Shown: positions 7,600 through 16,634 of the stretch, piece by piece | Numbering within the stretch: position 1 is the stretch's first letter | How the letters are laid out: each line of letters starts with the position of its first letter | Origin: Microbacterium sp. AB | Lineage (GTDB): Bacteria > Actinomycetota > Actinomycetes > Actinomycetales > Microbacteriaceae | DNA length: 64,000 nucleotides | Direction: 5' to 3' | NCBI RefSeq assembly: GCF_032878875.1 | Contig: NZ_CP118157.1 | Span: 2,790,001 to 2,854,000, forward strand | The notes under the pieces: model-generated | What the model was told of the DNA's origin: nothing | Databases searched by the model: none | What the model saw: only the letters and a program-made list of their open reading frames with translations | Position numbers and translations under genes: made by a program

Positions 7600-9173
7600 G
7601 AGCGCTTCTCCGGGGAAAGGTCGGGTGCGGCTGCGAGCAGGTCTCGTGTGAGCGGATCGTTCGGCTGACCGAAGACCCGGCGGATCGGGCCCTGTTCGAC
7701 GATGCGTCCTCCGCCCATCACCGCGACGTCGTCGGCGATCTCCGCGACGACGCCGAGATCGTGCGTGATGAACAGGTAGGCGAGGCCCGTGTCGCCCTGC
7801 AGGGTGCGCAGCAGATCGAGGATCTGCGCCTGCACCGACACGTCGAGAGCAGAGACGGGCTCGTCGCAGACGAGGAGCTCAGGCCGCAGCGCGATGGCCC
7901 GCGCGATCGCCGCGCGCTGCAGTTGGCCGCCCGACAGCTCGCCCGGCCGACGGCCCCCGAAGGAACGCGGCAGCGCCACCTGTTCGAGCAGTTCGTCGAC
8001 GCGCTCCGACCGCTCCCGGCGGGTGCCGACGCGGAAGACCTCGAGCGGCTCGGCGATGGCCCGGCGGATGGGAATGCGCGGGTCGAAGGAGGAGTACGGG
8101 TTCTGCGGCACCAGCTGGATGCGCCGGCGCAGTTCCCGCAGCCCCTCTCCGCGCTGGGCGGTCGTCTCGACGCCGTCGAAGCGGACCTCCCCCGCCGTGG
8201 GCGATGCGAGCCCGAGCACGGTGCGCGCGAGCGTGGTCTTCCCCGATCCCGACTCGCCCACGAGTGCGAACGTCGTGCCGCGGACGACGTCGAACGAGGC
8301 GTCGTCGACGGCGACGGTCCGGCCGAACCGTTTCGAGAGACCGCGCACGCTCAACAGGACGTCCGACCGGTCCGGCAGCGGGCGGGTGAGCGCGTGGCGC
8401 GGCGAGGGGACGGCGTCGAGCAGCTCGGCGACGTACGGGGCACGGCCCGCCCGCGACCGCTCGCTCGGGGCGAAGGCGTCGACGACCTCGCCCGCCTTCA
8501 TGACGATCACGCGGTCGGCGCGCTGGAGGGCGATGGCCAGGTCGTGCGTGATGAGGAGCAGGGACGTCCCCCGATCTCGGGCGAGCGCCCCGAGGTGGTC
8601 GAGGACACGCCGTTGCACCGTGGCGTCGAGTGCGCTCGTCGGCTCGTCGGCGACGATCAGCTCGGGGCCGGCGACGAACGCGCCCGCAATGAGCGCGCGC
8701 TGCCGCATGCCCCCTGACAGCTCGTGCGGCCACGCCCGGGCGACGCGCGGCGCGTCCGGGATGCCCGCCGCCTCCAGGGCCTCGTCCGCCCGTCGCTTCG
8801 CGTCGGGATCCCGCACGGCGCCGTGGGCTCGCAGGCTCTCCGTGACCTGATCGCCCACTCGACGGGTCGGGTTGAGCGACGTGCCGGGGTCCTGCGGCAC
8901 GTAGCCGATGCGCGTCCCGCGCAGGCTCCGCCATCCGGCCTCGTCCAGCGCAAGCAGATCGGTGTCGCCGAGCGTGGCCTCTCCCTCCGACGTGCGCGCC
9001 GCCGGCGGCAGCAGACCCAGGACGGCACGGGCGAGAGTCGTCTTGCCCGAGCCGGATTCGCCGACGATCGCGACGGTCTCACCGCGCCCGATCGTGAGGG
9101 ACACCCCGCGGAGAGCAGGGATGTCCGGGCCGTAGTCGACGCTGAGGGATGTGACGGTCAGGAGCGCGGTCAT
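7596..9173 (-). CDS. dipeptide/oligopeptide-type ABC transporter ATPase with two fused nucleotide-binding domains
   Basis: A 525-residue protein that joins the usually separate DppD and DppF subunits. Each half carries a Walker A GESGSGKTT (about residues 38 and 318), a signature motif (LSGGM in the first, LSGGQ in the second), Walker B (LIVADEPTSALD and LLVCDEPVSALD) and a switch histidine (LLITHD; LFITHD). It would power the two permeases encoded just upstream. Start at 9173 chosen from the ATGA overlap with the preceding permease; a 4-bp overlap also joins it to the next gene. Fused double ATPases of this type are common in actinobacterial peptide/nickel/opine importers. Confidence 0.93.
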   Translation of the reverse strand: MTALLTVTSLSVDYGPDIPALRGVSLTIGRGETVAIVGESGSGKTTLARAVLGLLPPAARTSEGEATLGDTDLLALDEAGWRSLRGTRIGYVPQDPGTSLNPTRRVGDQVTESLRAHGAVRDPDAKRRADEALEAAGIPDAPRVARAWPHELSGGMRQRALIAGAFVAGPELIVADEPTSALDATVQRRVLDHLGALARDRGTSLLLITHDLAIALQRADRVIVMKAGEVVDAFAPSERSRAGRAPYVAELLDAVPSPRHALTRPLPDRSDVLLSVRGLSKRFGRTVAVDDASFDVVRGTTFALVGESGSGKTTLARTVLGLASPTAGEVRFDGVETTAQRGEGLRELRRRIQLVPQNPYSSFDPRIPIRRAIAEPLEVFRVGTRRERSERVDELLEQVALPRSFGGRRPGELSGGQLQRAAIARAIALRPELLVCDEPVSALDVSVQAQILDLLRTLQGDTGLAYLFITHDLGVVAEIADDVAVMGGGRIVEQGPIRRVFGQPNDPLTRDLLAAAPDLSPEKRS

Positions 9174-10003
9174 GCGCTGCGCCCGCTCTCTCGGGACAGT
9201 GATCGGGAGAGGTGGTTGACGGAGAGGACGACCGCCACGACGACCGCGGCGGGCAGCATCGTGAGCCACCATGCGGAGGCGAGGTAGTCGCGTCCTTCGG
9301 AGATGAGGTTCCCCCATTCGGGAGCGGGCGGCGGCGTCCCGAACCCGAGGAAGCTCAGGGCCGAGACGGCGAGGACGGCCGTGGCGAGGGTGGCGACGGC
9401 GAGGACGACCACCGGGCCGAGGACGTTGGGCAGGACGTGGCGCACGAGCATCCGGGGCCCGCGCACGCCGAGCGCGCGGCAGGTCTCCACGAAGTCGCTG
9501 GAACGCACGCGCATCGTCTCCGAGCGGACGACCCTGGCGAACGACGGCAGCGACCCGACGCCGACGGCGATCGAGATCTGGAGCGACCCCGCGCCGAGCG
9601 CCGCGATGACCGCGAGCGAGAGGAGGAGGCCGGGGATCGCGAGGACGACGTCGATCGCCCGCATGAGGACGCCGTCGACGACTCCCCCGAGGTATCCCGC
9701 CAGGATGCCGACGAGCGAACCGGCGACGAGGGCGATGACGACGGCGAGCAGCGTCGACCGGATGGAGAGGGATGCGCCGTGGACGACGCGGATGAACAGG
9801 TCGCGCCCGAGCTCGTCGGTGCCGAACAGGTGCGCGGCCGAGGGAGCCCCCAGCCGATCCTCGGGGACGGCGCGTAGCGGGTCGCCCGGAGCGAAGAGCC
9901 CGGGGGCGATCGCCCATCCGGCCACGATCACGACGACGGCGATGGCGAGCAGAAGCCCGGGCCTCCGCAGAGCGCGCCGGGCGAGGTCAGCGGCGGCGGT
10001 CAC
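9170..10003 (-). CDS. dipeptide-type ABC transporter permease, DppC-like
   Basis: A 277-residue membrane permease. The N-terminal helix (LLLAIAVVVIVAGWAIAP) is followed by the DppC signature HLFGTDELGRDLFIRVVHGA and the BPD_transp_1 domain. The coupling helix lies around ETCRALGVRGPRMLVRHVLPN. About six membrane segments. It pairs with the DppB-like permease, whose 3' end overlaps its start by 17 bp, and with the double ATPase that follows with an ATGA overlap. Confidence 0.93.
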   Translation of the reverse strand: MTAAADLARRALRRPGLLLAIAVVVIVAGWAIAPGLFAPGDPLRAVPEDRLGAPSAAHLFGTDELGRDLFIRVVHGASLSIRSTLLAVVIALVAGSLVGILAGYLGGVVDGVLMRAIDVVLAIPGLLLSLAVIAALGAGSLQISIAVGVGSLPSFARVVRSETMRVRSSDFVETCRALGVRGPRMLVRHVLPNVLGPVVVLAVATLATAVLAVSALSFLGFGTPPPAPEWGNLISEGRDYLASAWWLTMLPAAVVVAVVLSVNHLSRSLSRESGRSA

Positions 10004-10934
10004 GGTGCCTCACGATCGTCGGGTCGAGGACGGGGTAGAACAGATCGACGACGACGTTGACGACCACGAACACGGCGGCGCCGCACGCCACGATCCCCAG
10101 GACGACGGGCAGGTCGCGTGCGACGACGGCCGTGATCGCGATGCGGCCGAGGCCCGGGCGGGAGAAGACGGTCTCGACGACGATGGAACCGGCGAGGAGG
10201 TCTCCCACGAGCAGCGCCGCGGCCGTGAGAGCGGGAAGGCACGCGTTGCGCAGCAGGTGGGCGAAGAAGATCCGCGGGCGGGAGGCGCCGCGTGCGATGA
10301 GGACGGTCGTGTAGTCCTTTCGCTCCTCGGCGACGATGCCCTTCGCGAGGAGCTGGGCGATGAGCGCCGCGGCGGGTATCGCCAGCGCGATGACCGGTAG
10401 CACGAGCGACGTCGCGCCGCTCGCGCCGAACGCCGGAAGCCACCCGAGCCGGAACGAGAAGATCTGCAGCAGCACGAGACCCGTGACGAACGTGGGGACG
10501 GACAGGCCGAGACCGGGCAGCGAGAGCAGCAGCTCACGGATGCGCGAGCGGCGGGGGCTCAGAGCGGGGAGGGCGAGCACGACGCCCGCGACGACGCTCA
10601 CCGCGAGGGTCGTGCCCGCGAGCACCGCCGTGGGCCCGATCGACTCGGCGATCATCTCCGTCACCGGGCGCCCCGTCGAGATCGACGTGCCGAGGTCTCC
10701 GCGAAGCGCTGCCCACAGCGACTCGCCGTACTGCACGATGACGGGACGGTCGAGGCCGAGCTCGGCGCGGAACCGAGCGAGCTCGGCGGGGTCGATGGAC
10801 TCCCCCTCTCCCCCGGCCGCCATGATCGCCGCGGGATCGCTGGGGAGGGCGTAGAGGATGAGGAACCCCAGCGTGTAGGCGGCGACGAGCACGATCACCG
10901 CCTGCATCGCGCGTGACGCGAGGTAGCGGATCAT
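9987..10934 (-). CDS. dipeptide-type ABC transporter permease, DppB-like
   Basis: A 315-residue inner-membrane permease with the typical DppB N-terminus (MIRYLASRAMQAVIVLVAAY, then LPSDPAA), a periplasmic loop with LGLDRPVIVQYGESLWAALRGDLGTS, and the BPD_transp_1 domain with six helices. The coupling segment is LIARGASRPRIFFAHLLRN. The start at 10934 is fixed by the ATGA overlap with the upstream LLM-like gene. It is the first channel subunit of the importer in this operon. Confidence 0.93.
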   Translation of the reverse strand: MIRYLASRAMQAVIVLVAAYTLGFLILYALPSDPAAIMAAGGEGESIDPAELARFRAELGLDRPVIVQYGESLWAALRGDLGTSISTGRPVTEMIAESIGPTAVLAGTTLAVSVVAGVVLALPALSPRRSRIRELLLSLPGLGLSVPTFVTGLVLLQIFSFRLGWLPAFGASGATSLVLPVIALAIPAAALIAQLLAKGIVAEERKDYTTVLIARGASRPRIFFAHLLRNACLPALTAAALLVGDLLAGSIVVETVFSRPGLGRIAITAVVARDLPVVLGIVACGAAVFVVVNVVVDLFYPVLDPTIVRHRDRRR

Positions 10935-11665
10935 GCGTTCGTTCGGCCGGAGAACACGGACGCGGGCCTGTCGAGGCCGAGGACCTCGCGCAGCGTCGTG
11001 CCGGAGACGCCTTCGCCGCCCAAGCATCCCGCTGTGTCCGGGCCGGCGATCGAGACGCCGCGGGAATCCGCCCCGTCGAGCACGATGTCCACCCACCGTG
11101 CGCTCCGGCCCTCGGAGGCCAGCGCCGCGGCCTCGGCCGCGAGGAGCACGACGGGGCGTCCCTGCGGCGGGCGGGGCGTGATCGACGGGCCCGCGATCGT
11201 GAAGTCGGGGCCCGTCGCGTCGACGGCGTGGAGCTTCGCACGGTCGAGATACCGGCCCGTCGCCCGATCGCGGATGACGGCGTCGTCCTCCCAGCTGTCC
11301 CAGAGGAGCGCCACGGCGTCCACGACGGCGGCCGCATCGGCCATCGCCTCGGCATCCCGACCGGCATCGGGGATCAGCCATCCGGCGCGCCCGCGCGTCG
11401 TGTGATCCAGCGTCGCCAACGCACTCGACATATGCGACGGCTCGACGCCATCCGCCCGGTGCTCGACGACGATTCCGATCCGCGACGTCCGCGCGCCCAG
11501 GTGCGCCGCGACGTGCAGGGGCGAGAGCCCGCCGACCGCCGCAGCCGTGACGACGAGGAACGGGGCCGTGCCCGCGTCGAGACGACGAGCGGTCTCGACG
11601 ACATCAGCGAGCGCGCCCGCGGTCGACGCCGACGACGCTGGCGGCAGCAGGATTCCCGAGGTCAT
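10931..11665 (-). CDS. short LLM-fold (luciferase-like) protein, probable non-canonical monooxygenase-related subunit
   Basis: A 244-residue protein, little more than half the usual length of the NtaA/SnaA monooxygenases beside it. It keeps recognisable pieces of that fold: ADVVETARRLDAGTAPFLVV, HLGARTSRIGIVVE, LDHTTRGRAGWLI, LLWDSWEDDAVIRDRATGRY and PRPPQGRPVVLLAA. It lacks the long insertion, many flavin-contact segments and the C-terminal region. The start at 11665 follows a strong GAAGGAG site, and both ends overlap neighbours by ATGA, so it is under translational selection and not an obvious relic. It may be an accessory subunit or an enzyme with a changed active site. Confidence 0.72.
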   Translation of the reverse strand: MTSGILLPPASSASTAGALADVVETARRLDAGTAPFLVVTAAAVGGLSPLHVAAHLGARTSRIGIVVEHRADGVEPSHMSSALATLDHTTRGRAGWLIPDAGRDAEAMADAAAVVDAVALLWDSWEDDAVIRDRATGRYLDRAKLHAVDATGPDFTIAGPSITPRPPQGRPVVLLAAEAAALASEGRSARWVDIVLDGADSRGVSIAGPDTAGCLGGEGVSGTTLREVLGLDRPASVFSGRTNA

Positions 11666-12132
11666 GCGATCTCCTTCTCGAAGCACCTGCTGATCAGGTC
11701 GTCATCGGAATAGGGTCCGAAGGGCGCGATGGGATGCCACGACTCGCTCTCGTACAGGGCGATCGCCGCGTCCTGGCGGAACCCGGTCTGCAGGCGCAGG
11801 CGCACGATCCCCCGTTCTGCGGCGCGACGCTCGAGGTCACGGAGCACGATGCGGGCGAGCCCTCGCCGACGGTGGGCACTCGCGACGGTGAGACGCTTCA
11901 CCTCGAACGCGTCGTGCACGTGCGCGATCACGCCCGCGGCGACGACCTCCTCGCCGCGGCGGACGACGCTCACCGACACGACGTCCTCCCTGACGAGCGG
12001 CGCCACGCGCTGCTTGCTGAGGTCGTCCTCCGCGTACAGCGGTAACACCTCCTCCGCACTCCGGCGCAGGAGGTCGATGAGCGCGGGGTCGTCCCAGTCG
12101 CCGTCGCCGACGAGGTAGTCGGACGCCGTCAT
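11662..12132 (-). CDS. GNAT-family N-acetyltransferase
   Basis: A 156-residue GNAT enzyme that would transfer an acetyl group from acetyl-CoA to an amine. The acetyl-CoA pyrophosphate loop reads VASAHRRRGLARIVLRDLER (about residues 82-101), preceded by the strand FEVKRLTV and followed by LRLQTGFRQDAAIALYESESW and the C-terminal FGPYSDDDLISRCFEKEI. Both ends overlap neighbouring genes by ATGA. GNAT enzymes recur in such monooxygenase-transporter operons, possibly to detoxify an amine intermediate; the substrate is unknown. Confidence 0.88.
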   Translation of the reverse strand: MTASDYLVGDGDWDDPALIDLLRRSAEEVLPLYAEDDLSKQRVAPLVREDVVSVSVVRRGEEVVAAGVIAHVHDAFEVKRLTVASAHRRRGLARIVLRDLERRAAERGIVRLRLQTGFRQDAAIALYESESWHPIAPFGPYSDDDLISRCFEKEIA

Positions 12133-13466
12133 ACGCTCGCTCTGTCCGGCGCGGAGACGCCGAGGTGCTCGCGAAGCGTCACTCCCTCGTACTCGGTGCG
12201 GAACAGTCCCCGCTCCTGCAGGATCGGCACGACGCGCTCGAAGAACCGGGTGAGCATGTCCTGCGACGGCGGCAGGAGGACGAACCCGTCCGCCGCCCCC
12301 GTGCGGAACCTCTCCGACATGGCGTCGGCGATCTGCTCGGCCGTGCCCGCGATCGACCAGTGCCCGTACGACGCCGCCTCGAGGCCGACCAGCCGCCGAA
12401 CGGTCCAGAGCTCCGTCGTGGCGAGACGGTGGAACAGCTCGTAGCGGCTGCGCCGCCCCTGCACCGACGCGGGATCGGGGAGGCGGCCCGGCGGGATCAC
12501 GTCCGAGAACCCGAGGCCCGAGAGGTCCGCGCCGCCGAGCTGGTCGGCGAGACGGGCGACCGCCGTCGGCTCGTCGACGAGGTCGAGGAGCTCCTCGCGG
12601 ATGCGTGTGGCGTCCTCTTCCGTGTCGCCGATGACCGGGCTCAGACCGGGGAGGACGACGACGTCGCTGCGGCGACGGCCGAAGCCCTCGGCCCGGGAGC
12701 GGATGTCGTGGATGAACGCCCGCGACTCGTCGGCGTCCTGCTGAGCCGTGAACACCATCGAGGCGTGTCTCGCCGCGAGGTCTCGTCCCGGCTCCGACGA
12801 GCCGGCCTGCACGATGACGGGTCGCCCCTGCGGCGAGCGCGGCACGTTGAGCGGCCCGGCGACCCGGAACCGCGGGCCGTCGTGATCGAGCGGATGGACC
12901 TTCGCTGGGTCCGCGAACCGGCCCGCCGCGCGGTCTCGCACGAGGGCGTCCGGCTCCCAGCTGTCCCAGAGTCCCGTCACGACCGCGGCGAACTCCTCCG
13001 CCCGCTCGTAGCGCGTGTCGTGGTCTGGCCACTCGCGATGCCCGAAGTTCTGCGACCCGACGCTCGAGGTGACGGCGTTCCATCCCGCGCGCCCCTTCGA
13101 GATCTGGTCGAGGGCGGCGACCTGACGAGCCAGCGTGTACGGCTCGGAGAACGTCGTCGACGCCGTCGCGACGAGGCCGATCCGCTCGGTACGCATCGCG
13201 AGGGCCGAGAGCATCGTGAGGGGCTCGAAGTAGAGGTACGGCTGCTGCACGCGCAGCGCCTCTCGGTTCACGGACGACAGGTCGGAGATGAAGAACGCGT
13301 CGAGCAGCGCGGCCTCCGCCTGCCGGGCGAGGTCGACCATGAGCTCGATCGTGCCCCACTCCTCGACACGGCTCCCCTCGCGACGCCATGCGCCCTGGTG
13401 CACCCCGCCGACCCCTGCCGAGAGGGCGAGGTGCATCCGGGCGGGCGCGGTCAGTTCGCGAGCCAT
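12129..13466 (-). CDS. NtaA/SnaA/DszA-family FMNH2-dependent monooxygenase
   Basis: A 445-residue member of the nitrilotriacetate/sulfone monooxygenase group of the luciferase superfamily. Diagnostic stretches are HQGAWRREGSRVEEW, LLDAFFISDLSS, the segment RIGLVATASTTFSEPYTLAR, GRAGWNAVTSS, and PQGRPVIVQAGSSEPGRDLA, ending with FRTEYEGVTLREHLG. The family splits C-S, C-N or C-O bonds in small organics using FMNH2 supplied by a separate reductase, none of which is encoded here. It overlaps the GNAT gene by ATGA and the upstream binding-protein gene by 16 bp, tying oxidation to uptake. Confidence 0.92.
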   Translation of the reverse strand: MARELTAPARMHLALSAGVGGVHQGAWRREGSRVEEWGTIELMVDLARQAEAALLDAFFISDLSSVNREALRVQQPYLYFEPLTMLSALAMRTERIGLVATASTTFSEPYTLARQVAALDQISKGRAGWNAVTSSVGSQNFGHREWPDHDTRYERAEEFAAVVTGLWDSWEPDALVRDRAAGRFADPAKVHPLDHDGPRFRVAGPLNVPRSPQGRPVIVQAGSSEPGRDLAARHASMVFTAQQDADESRAFIHDIRSRAEGFGRRRSDVVVLPGLSPVIGDTEEDATRIREELLDLVDEPTAVARLADQLGGADLSGLGFSDVIPPGRLPDPASVQGRRSRYELFHRLATTELWTVRRLVGLEAASYGHWSIAGTAEQIADAMSERFRTGAADGFVLLPPSQDMLTRFFERVVPILQERGLFRTEYEGVTLREHLGVSAPDRASV

Positions 13467-15076
13467 GCGTCGTAGAGGAAGATGCGGGAGGAGGAGTCGA
13501 ACGACACGTCATGCAATGAGGTGCTCGTGGCCGCGACCTGTGCGAGCTCGTACACGGGGATGCCGTAGCCGGCCTCGACGACGAACTGCTGGATGTCGGC
13601 GGACGTCTCGGCGCGCGCCGTCTCGTCGGAGGACGTCTGCAGCGCGGTGAACAGGCCGGTCAGGTCGTCGTCCGCGAACCGGGCGGGGTTCGTGTCGGCG
13701 CCCCCGAAGGTCGTGCGCAGCACATCCGCCTCCGAGCGCGTGAAGTTGCCGAAGCTGAAGGCGAGATCCGGCTCCTGTACGGCCTCGAGGTAGTCGGCGA
13801 CCGCGAGCGGACGCAGAGTCAGCTCGACCCCGATGTCGCCCAGCTGCTGCTGGACGAGTTCGAGGACGCTCTGATTCGTGACGACGCTGTTGAGGTAGGC
13901 GACGTCGAGGGAGAGCCGAACGCCGTCCTTCTCCCGGACGCCGTCGGAGGCGGTCTCCCATCCCGCGTCGTCGAGGAGCGCGGCAGCCGCGTCGGGGGCG
14001 TACGCGAGCTCGTCGGAGACGTCAGCGTAGCCGGGCGTGCTCGTGGCGAGGACGGAGGTCGCGGATGCGTACGACGCGCTCAGCACGCTGGCGAGCTGGT
14101 CGCGGTCTATCCCGATCTGGATGGCCTGGCGCACCGCGGCGTCGGCCGTGATCTTGTTCGAGGCACGCGGGTAGAGCGTGTTCACGACACCGGGGTTCGC
14201 GCGGTCGATGACGTCGAAGCCGGCGCCCGCGAGGGTCTCCTCGTCGGTGGGCTGCACATCGGTGATGGCGTCGAGCTGCCCCGACTGGAGGGAGCCGACG
14301 CGCACGCTCGACTCGCTGACCACCTGGAACGTCACGCTGTCGAGATAGGCGTCGCCCTCGTGCGCGGCGCGGGCGGACGGCCACCCGTACCCGTCTCGCC
14401 GTGTGAGGACGGTCGATTCGTTCTGCGTGTACGAGTCGTAGACGAACGGGCCGGTGCCGACGATGCTCTCGGGCGCGCAGCGCTCCTCCGCCGTCTTCTC
14501 CAGGGTGGACTCCGCGACGATGCCGAGCTGGACGACCGATGTCGTCGCCAGGAAACCGGCGGACGGCGTGGAGAAGTCGATCTGCACGGTGTGCTCGTCG
14601 ATGGCCGTGGCTCCCTCGTATCCGGCGAGGTATCCGGTGACGAGCGAGGTCGCGGCGCCGAGCGAAGCGATCGTGTCGAAGTTGCGCACCACGACGTCCG
14701 CGTCGAGCGCGGAACCGTCGCTGAAGGTCACGTCGTCGCGCAGTGTGAACGTGAAGCTCGTCGCGTCGTCGTCGACCGTCCACGACTCTGCGAGCCAGGG
14801 CAGCACTTCGCCCGTCTCGGGGTCGAGGTCGGTCAGGCTGTCGACGACCTGCCGGCTCGCGCTGATCGACGCGGCGTTGCCGTTCTGCTGCGGGTCGAGG
14901 CACGTCGGATCGGCGGAGATGCCGACGACGACGTCGCCGCCTGACTGCGGCTGCTGCGTCGCGGCCTGGTCTGCGTCGCCCTCGGCGGGGGTACAGGCGG
15001 CGAGGAGCGTTGTGGACGCCGCGAGCGCCATGACGAAGGCGCCCGCACGGATGCGGGCGGTGCGGGTGAGGACCAT
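13451..15076 (-). CDS. peptide-type ABC transporter substrate-binding lipoprotein (SBP family 5)
   Basis: A 541-residue extracytoplasmic binding protein for the importer in this operon. The start at 15076 has an ideal AAGGAG site and gives a lipoprotein signal: basic start, hydrophobic ALAASTTLL and a lipobox LAAC. The mature part shows SBP_bac_5 features: LDPQQNGNAASISASRQVVD, LPWLAESWTVDDDATSFTFT, LRDDVTFSDGSALDADVVVRN, and IDRDQLASVL. The family binds di/oligopeptides, nickel, opines and other organics. The next gene overlaps its 3' end by 16 bp, and the monooxygenase gene at 15119 precedes it by 42 bp. Confidence 0.93.
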   Translation of the reverse strand: MVLTRTARIRAGAFVMALAASTTLLAACTPAEGDADQAATQQPQSGGDVVVGISADPTCLDPQQNGNAASISASRQVVDSLTDLDPETGEVLPWLAESWTVDDDATSFTFTLRDDVTFSDGSALDADVVVRNFDTIASLGAATSLVTGYLAGYEGATAIDEHTVQIDFSTPSAGFLATTSVVQLGIVAESTLEKTAEERCAPESIVGTGPFVYDSYTQNESTVLTRRDGYGWPSARAAHEGDAYLDSVTFQVVSESSVRVGSLQSGQLDAITDVQPTDEETLAGAGFDVIDRANPGVVNTLYPRASNKITADAAVRQAIQIGIDRDQLASVLSASYASATSVLATSTPGYADVSDELAYAPDAAAALLDDAGWETASDGVREKDGVRLSLDVAYLNSVVTNQSVLELVQQQLGDIGVELTLRPLAVADYLEAVQEPDLAFSFGNFTRSEADVLRTTFGGADTNPARFADDDLTGLFTALQTSSDETARAETSADIQQFVVEAGYGIPVYELAQVAATSTSLHDVSFDSSSRIFLYDAWLAN

Positions 15077-15118
15077 GTCTCTCCTTGATGGATGGTGCAC
15101 GACGGGATGGGCGGCGGG

Positions 15119-16438
15119 TCAGGGGCTGCGGAAGCGGAGCGGATCGAGGCCGAGATGCTCTCGAGCGGTGACCCCCTCGTAGGCCGACGGGTATGCTCCC
15201 CGGGTCTGCAGCTCAGGGACGAGTCGGTCGACGACCTCGTCGAATCCGCCGGGGGTGAGATAGGCGCCGAGGGCGAAGCCGTCCGTGATGCCGGCGTCGG
15301 TGTAGCGGAGCATCGCGTCCGCGACCGCGGAGGGCGTGCCGACGAAGGCAGGCCGGCCGTACACGGCCGCCATGAGGCCGCGCAGCGAGAGCCCCTCCTG
15401 CTCAGCGCGCTCGCGCCATCCGCGCACCGTCTCGAGGGGGTCGCGCTTGGATTGGACACGCCCCTGCGTAAGGTGCGTCTCGGGGCGCACGGGGTCGTAG
15501 GACGGCAACGGCCCGTCGGGATCGACGCCGTCGAGCGAGCGACCCCACACCTGCTCGGCGAAGGCGATGGCCCGCTGACCCGTGACCTGGGCGAGGGCGT
15601 TCTCTCGCGCACGCTCCTCGGCGTCTGCGGCGCTGTCGCCTAAGACAAGGCGCGCGATCGGGAGGATGCGCACCTCGGAACGGCTGCGCCCCGCCGCGAT
15701 CAGCCTCTGCTCGAGGTCGGTCGCGAACCGATCGGCGGCGTCGTACGCCGTGTTGAGCGAGAAGACGACGTCCGCGAAACGCGCGGCGAAGTCGCGCCCG
15801 TCCGCCGAGTCGCCGGCCTGGATGTACAGGGGACGCCTCTGCGGGAGCGGATCGATGCCGCTCACGCCGTCGACCGCGGCGAAGGCGCCGTCGTAGCGAT
15901 AGCGCCCGCCGTTCTCAGAAGCGCGCCAGATGGCTTCGGCCGACGCGATGACATCCGTCGCCCGACGGTAGCGGTCGACGTAGTCGAGGTAGCCCCCGCG
16001 GCGGAAGTTGCCGCCCGTGAAGGCGTCGTTCGTCGTGACGATGTTCCAGGCGGAGCGCCCGTCCGAGAGGTGGTCGACCGTCGCGAGCCCCGTCGCCAGC
16101 TCGACGGGGTCGGTGTAGGTCGTGTTGAGCGTCGCGGCGAGCCCGATGCGCTCGGTGACGGCCGAGAGCGCGCCGTAGAGCGTGAGCGTGTCGGGGCGGC
16201 CGGCCACGTCGAGCTCGAAGAAGCGACCGCGGTGCTCGCGCACACGCAGCCCCTGCCCGAGGAAGAGCAGGTCGAACAGGCCGCGCTCCGCCGTGCGGGC
16301 GATGTGCTCGAACGACTCGACGGCGATCTGGCTGCCGGCGTCGGGGTGCGACCAGACCGTGGTGTGGTTCACGCCCTCGACGAAGGCCGCGAGATGCACG
16401 CGCCTTCGCGAGGCGGCTCGGTCGTGGTTCGTCTGCAC
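15119..16438 (-). CDS. NtaA/SnaA/DszA-family FMNH2-dependent monooxygenase, first gene of the operon
   Basis: A 439-residue enzyme similar in type to the one at 12129 but clearly divergent. It shows RRVHLAAFVEGVNHTTVWSH, ERGLFDLLFLGQGLRVRE, ERIGLAATLNTTYTDP, GRSAWNIVTTNDAFTGGNFR, PQRRPLYIQAGDSADGRDFA and the C-terminal SAYEGVTAREHLGLDPL. The GTG at 16438 is chosen because the family homology begins a few residues later, and the upstream extension (in frame to 16567) has no family features and covers the probable promoter region. The two paralogues in one operon may act on different substrates or successive steps. A flavin reductase must be supplied from elsewhere. Confidence 0.9.
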   Translation of the reverse strand: MQTNHDRAASRRRVHLAAFVEGVNHTTVWSHPDAGSQIAVESFEHIARTAERGLFDLLFLGQGLRVREHRGRFFELDVAGRPDTLTLYGALSAVTERIGLAATLNTTYTDPVELATGLATVDHLSDGRSAWNIVTTNDAFTGGNFRRGGYLDYVDRYRRATDVIASAEAIWRASENGGRYRYDGAFAAVDGVSGIDPLPQRRPLYIQAGDSADGRDFAARFADVVFSLNTAYDAADRFATDLEQRLIAAGRSRSEVRILPIARLVLGDSAADAEERARENALAQVTGQRAIAFAEQVWGRSLDGVDPDGPLPSYDPVRPETHLTQGRVQSKRDPLETVRGWRERAEQEGLSLRGLMAAVYGRPAFVGTPSAVADAMLRYTDAGITDGFALGAYLTPGGFDEVVDRLVPELQTRGAYPSAYEGVTAREHLGLDPLRFRSP

Positions 16439-16634
16439 GACCGCAATGCTAGGAATCTTTGTACCAACACACGGTGGCACATTGACGCAAACGGTAACAG
16501 AGGCAGCGTTCCCGACCGTCCCTCGGACAGCGGCAGACGATCGGGCCGGTCTGCGGCACCGCCGCACAGTCCGTCCGACTAGCGCCTACCGCTCCCTAGC
16601 CGGAAGCGTGAAACAACCTCGCCTCCACGACAGG

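Noticed and set aside
16439..16567. 43-codon extension of the first monooxygenase frame
   Set aside because: No family homology and the stretch contains AT-rich, promoter-like sequence; GTG at 16438 fits the family start.
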